The notes below the pieces were generated by a model, which did no database searches, was not told the origin of the DNA, and saw nothing but the letters and a program-made list of their open reading frames with translations. A program made the position numbers and the translations under genes. Positions 60,001-64,000 of a DNA stretch of 64,000 nt are shown piece by piece. Each line of letters starts with the position of its first letter. Within the stretch, counting starts at the first letter, position 1. Origin of the DNA: Deinandra increscens subsp. villosa (taxonomy: Eukaryota > Streptophyta > Magnoliopsida > Asterales > Asteraceae); contig JBCNJP010000027.1 of assembly GCA_039602395.1 (NCBI GenBank), forward strand, positions 35,163,841 to 35,227,840. The letters run 5' to 3'.

Positions 60001-60140
60001 TTAACCCTTGATAATGTAACATAAAGCTGACCCTGACTAAAGAGAAGAGTACTATGTTTTATAAATCCCCTGGCATCTTCCTCTGGCATCTATGGATTTG
60101 AGCAATAAATGATTTGAGAAATTGGAATTCTATATATATA

Positions 60141-60186
<46 letters not shown>

Positions 60187-60207
60187 TTTAGGGTAAAATA
60201 CATCAAG

Positions 60208-60404
60208 CAAAAACGCTACATCCATTGCGGATTGATCTGGGGCGTCCATCAAGATCATCCAACAGCCATGATCTATGGTGTTTCCGCCTATGGTGTTTTT
60301 TTTCCCCACCGAAAACGCCATAGGCGAAAACACCATAGATCTTGGCTGTTGGATGATCTTGATGGACGCCCCAGATCAATCCGCAATGGATGTAGGCTTT
60401 TTAT
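60208..60404. repeat. Near-perfect long hairpin, about 90-bp arms
   Basis: Left arm GCTACATCCATTGCGGATTG onward pairs with the right arm ending CAATCCGCAATGGATGTAG with very few mismatches; the loop is near 60305 (TTTCCCCACC). The TA microsatellite at 60140-60182 precedes it. The minus-strand ORF across it is a by-product. Confidence 0.9.
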
Positions 60405-61320
60405 GTGATATATATGGAATTTAAAAAAAATAAAAACGGAAATAAGGATATTGATTTACGAAATTTGTTAAAAAAAATTACATTAAATGGTGGCATTTAT
60501 TTAGGAAAGTTAATTGGATTATTTTGAAATTTTCAAAAAGTTCGGAGATTTAATTGTATAAATTTGTTAAAATTGAATATTTGATTGGTAAATATTCAAA
60601 TTCCTAAAATTAGGGAAGAGTAGCTGTATGTAAAATGCATTGTTTACAAAATATAAAAATTTGAATTTAATATTCAAAATATTCTTACATAATTTTTATA
60701 AAATTATGATCCTCAAAATTAAATGTCTAAATAATGTTCTATTAATTTAGCCACTCGTGTAATTATTTCCTCAAATATATTTTCCGTGCTAATGTATTAA
60801 TTAAAGTTTGTAAATTAGTTATCAATGCAAAATATATTTTTTTGAGATTATTTTTTCAAATATATTTTTAATGTAATTGACATCAAAAAATTGTATTATT
60901 TCTTTCAGACTTTTTGGATCATTGTTGATTTATTCGCAGGGCTTTGTTCGAAACTTTGTTCAATTTTTTTCATTTACAGATTTGGGGTTTTATAGAAGTA
61001 TCTTATCCCTGTGTTATTAATTTGTGATGTTGTTAAAATATATAATGATGTCAATTACATTAAAAATATATAATGATGTCAATTACATTAAGAATATATT
61101 TGTTAAAAATCAAACTTATATTTTGCTAAATATAAAATAGTTGAACATAAATACACTTTGATTTGATTCATTAAGTGGCAAACCATTTGAGCGGGAAAAT
61201 AAAAAAAAAAGATTGTTGTGGTGATGACATGTGGCATTCAATCTTTTCATATATATATTATATTATATATATATATATTATATATATATATTATATATTA
61301 TATATATATATATATAAATT

Positions 61321-62129
61321 TTAAGGTTTATTTAAATTATGGAGGTTGCTACGGGTTGAAAAAAAATTCAATCTAAATTAAAAGGTTACCAAAATTAGAT
61401 AAATCATATCTCTTAATTTCTATTTTTTAATACCAAAATTTAAAACTAATTGAGTATGTTATATGATTATATTGTAAATTTAAAAATGATTGAGTAGCCC
61501 TTGTTAAGTTTTAAAAGTGATTGATTACTTAATGATGAGTATCTATTATTATTTATAGTAAGTTTAAAACTAATTGAGTATCTATTATTAAGTTTTAAAT
61601 TTAAAATTTTTAAACTGATTGATTATTTATTATATGATTGTTTAGTATTTATAATAAATTTAAAACCGATTGAGTATCCCCTATTTTTTTTAAATGGCGT
61701 TTGGAACTACTCCCCAAATGTCCAATACCCGAGTGAGCCTTCCTGAGACGGGATTGCAACCGTCCATACTAAGTTGTAAATTTAAAATTTAGTTGTTTAT
61801 ATTAAGTTGTAAATTTAAAATTTTAAAATTAATTAATTATTTATAGTAAATTTTGTATTTATTGTGGCATTCTATGATTGATTGTTTATATTAAAGTTTT
61901 TAAGTAGAAAATAATAATAACTCATTTTTTATTAGTAATAAAATGAATATGTGTTGCACGTAGATTTGTGTTTTATTTAACGTATTATTAAAAATATGAA
62001 TTCATAATATTATTTTAAAAGTTAATAGGTTTCACTTCTATAAATAAATCAGTAGCTTTTTGGAGGGAATTTTATTGTGAGAATTAACGTAGTAATGACA
62101 TGTGTCTCAAATGTAATTGTTTATTAGTG
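61321..62129. other. AT-rich insertion in the right arm, no gene
   Basis: Repeated AAACTAATTGAGTATC-like phrases and TAAGTTTTAAAT stretches. GTTGCACGTAGATTTGTG and GACATGTGTCTCAAATG suggest another Helitron remnant. A SINE-like piece may lie at 61690-61780. Unresolved. Confidence 0.35.
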
Positions 62130-62708
62130 TAGAAAGATTTAAATGTTTTGTAGAAGTTATCGTATTATGTATATTCTCAACCAAAGGATTTTTGTCCTAA
62201 TAGTACTTTTGTGTTAGATAAGGTTTTATCTTTATAAATGACAAGAGTTCAAACTTATGATGGATAAAATATTTATCATTAAAAAAGTATTTTCCCACGA
62301 ATAAAGTGCATATTTGTTATTTATTTAAATCGGAATACGTTGATGATTTTCTAGAAAGATGACGATGAGCAAAGTAAGAAAAAATTAGAGCCGTACAAAA
62401 TTCTACTATACTACAAAAAACAACGTGATAAACACTGTTTTTGTCTTTTAATGTAAAACGTAATGATGTTGAATATTAACAGTTTGAAAGTTAAAGCAAA
62501 AGCAACAATGGCCCACCGGCGAGAGGTGCGTAAAATAACCGGTTAAACGATCTCAATCGGGGTTTTAACCAGTAAACGAGCCGGTTTTTAGCTCGTATTA
62601 TAAGAATCGGTTCATAACTAGGAAAAACCGACATTTTGAAACCGGTTAGGTGTTTTTCAAATTGTTAGGTTATAAACCAGTTTTTTTAGCCCATTAATAA
62701 CCGGTTAT

Positions 62709-62920
62709 TTTTTTGAACGGCATCGATCAGACGCGACCCTGGTCTCACGTGTAAACCTATCATTACGGGGTTATGTCCAGGTCGATTACTAGGACTTCCG
62801 TGAAAACCAAGACACTCTCTCCTGAACCATTCTCCTGGCAGAAATCTCCTCCTAAAACTGTCTCCCTTTGAATTAGAACCCGGGTCACATAGTGGCCAAA
62901 GCCCAAAAAGCCAAAGAGGT
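62709..62920 (-). mobile_element. SINE-like element, TSD AACCGGTTAT
   Basis: On the minus strand it ends ATGCCGTTC followed by A-rich sequence, the same tail as the SINEs at 14131 and 21051. Flanked by AACCGGTTAT at 62699-62708 and 62921-62930. The left arm has the empty site at 3742-3751 (ATAAGCGGTT). The head has GACCCGGGTTCTAATTC, box B-like. Confidence 0.8.
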
Positions 62921-63128
62921 AACCGGTTATTAACGTTTAAAATTTTTTTGACCGTCTTTTATAACGGCTACATAGCCGTTTGTAGCTGTTAGAATCTGAT
63001 TTTTTAACAATTTCACCCCTAGAACAAGTATTAATAGGTGGTTGAGGTGTTAGTTTTATCACAAATTTTTTTTACAATCTTCAAACACTCTATAAAAATT
63101 TTTAAAAACGCAAAGAAAAAAAATCACG

Positions 63129-63263
63129 ATGGTGGATAACAACAAGAACATTGAGATTAATCGACCATTGTGGGTCGTGAGGGTCCTTCGCACACAAAGG
63201 GTTCACGAGTTTTGGAATAATTACAATTTGTGTAAGATATTGAATGCTAGTGAAATTAAATAG
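63129..63263 (+). CDS. 44-residue ORF kept in both arms (right copy), unknown
   Basis: Starts MVDNNKNIEINRPLWVVRVL and ends LCKILNASEIK. Upstream at about 62958-62980 is the inverted repeat AACGGCTACATAGCCGTT, then a CTATAAAAATTT TATA-like site at about 63090, an A-rich leader and the ATG: the layout of the Harbinger-type genes here. Could be a first-exon remnant; no family recognised. Confidence 0.35.
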   Translation: MVDNNKNIEINRPLWVVRVLRTQRVHEFWNNYNLCKILNASEIK

Positions 63264-63612
63264 CACGATGCAAAAACTATGCTGCTATATCTCCGTATTA
63301 AGTAAATAAGTCGCAAGATTAAATAGGAATATTTCAAGTCACATTTACTATTTATATTTTTTAAATTCAAATCATTTTAACTTTAAACATATTATTTATA
63401 TCACTATAAATTTTTTTAGGGGGAATTGCATATATTACTCGATCTACTTTGAAACAAAATTGCATATTACTCCAAAACACAAGTTTCTAATATATAATAC
63501 ACAATGTACATTAAGCATGATTTAAAGATATATGTAATTTCTTAAGTTTAGAGGAGAAGATATACATATGCTCTAAAAAATTAAGTATTATTTTGTTATA
63601 ATTATTTACTTA

Positions 63613-63929
63613 GGGCACACGGTATACTGGTGTGATGGGACGCCATTCTACACTTTAACGACGCCATTGGGCGCCAACACCGTCCCCCTCTCGCGTTAAG
63701 CCCAGGCGCCATAGGGCTGCGCCATATCTTTGGCGCGCGTTAACCTTCATTTTTGAATGTTTGAACCTTCTCTAATTTGTATTCATTAATTAAAAAGAAA
63801 AAAAATTAATTAAAAATAGTTTAACACCACATGGAGTATCCCCACCTATGTTATATGGTGTTAACAATGACATGACGCATACGTGGCGGTGTTAAAGTTT
63901 AACATAGCATGAGGTATACCCTCATGCCC
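63613..63929. mobile_element. Tourist-like MITE, 317 bp, TSD TTA
   Basis: Starts GGGCACACGGTATAC, ends GGTATACCCTCATGCCC, TTA on each side (63610-63612, 63930-63932). Left arm has the single target at 3068-3070. The inside is rich in GGCGCC-type motifs and carries no gene. Confidence 0.85.
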
Positions 63930-64000
63930 TTAGGTGACCATTTATGTTTTACCTACTGCATCTATATGATTTTTTTATTTATTTATTTTCTATACTTCAT

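Larger units (their letters stand above)
59337..61320 (-). mobile_element. Helitron-type element (3' end clear), with nested MITEs
   Basis: Read on the minus strand, the end is CCCGTGCGTCGCACGGG hairpin, TATCAAAAA, CTAG, then T, the standard Helitron 3' terminus. The far end is only approximate: GCCACATGTCATCACCAC at about 61210-61240 resembles the 5' part of the Helitron at 16675 (CACTTGTCATCACCAC). No Rep/helicase frame. Confidence 0.6.
28603..64000 (-). repeat. Right arm of the inverted duplication, expanded by nested insertions
   Basis: Reverse-complement counterpart of 3001-13587. Arm DNA proper occupies 28603-30283, 34300-37424, 40465-41132, 57767-59025 and 62130-64000; the rest is later insertion. 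The homology still holds at the last base, so the duplication continues past the window. Non-coding apart from remnants noted separately. Confidence 0.85.

Overview
The window is plant nuclear DNA, almost certainly from a eudicot. Evidence is a spliced R2R3-MYB gene and plant-type CACTA, PIF/Harbinger, hAT, Mutator, Helitron, SINE and LTR elements in an AT-rich background. Transposon style suggests a large transposon-rich genome such as Asteraceae, but no gene here fixes the family. It is an assembled scaffold with one 500-N gap (21740-22239). The only ordinary host gene I can support is the MYB gene at 893-1811; nearly everything else is transposon or transposon-derived.

Layout. 1-3000: the MYB gene, with the end of a long-TIR transposon upstream and a MITE-like repeat downstream. 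3001-13587: left arm of a large inverted duplication. 13588-28602: spacer, holding a Harbinger-type element with an intact Pro/His-rich ORF (14447-15974), a Helitron (16675-17540), a Harbinger MITE (17728-18451), three SINEs, a Mutator-like element carrying an auxilin-like gene fragment (19485-20664), the gap, and a decayed Copia element whose 3' LTR is split by another TIR element (25265-28150). 28603-64000: right arm, which matches the left arm in reverse order and runs off the window end. About 27 kb of later insertions expand it: a long-TIR element (about 30400-34280), a Harbinger element (37425-40464) split by a solo LTR, a hAT MITE (40859-41056), a 16.6 kb CACTA element (41133-57766) that contains a 7.9 kb LTR element, Helitron sequence (about 59030-62100), a SINE (62709-62920) and a Tourist-like MITE (63613-63929).

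Because the arms are paralogous, one arm shows the empty target site of many insertions in the other. Exact ends and target-site duplications (TSDs) could therefore be read for seven elements, and insertion order can be partly reconstructed: arm duplication first, then CACTA, Harbinger, MULE, SINE and MITE insertions, then the LTR element inside the CACTA, whose two 1360-bp LTRs look identical. Element-encoded transposases are decayed (nonsense codons, frameshifts, nested insertions). The most interesting open questions are the intact ORF in the small Harbinger-type element, the shared inverted-repeat promoter layout of several Harbinger derivatives, and the palindromic repeat arrays inside three unrelated element types.
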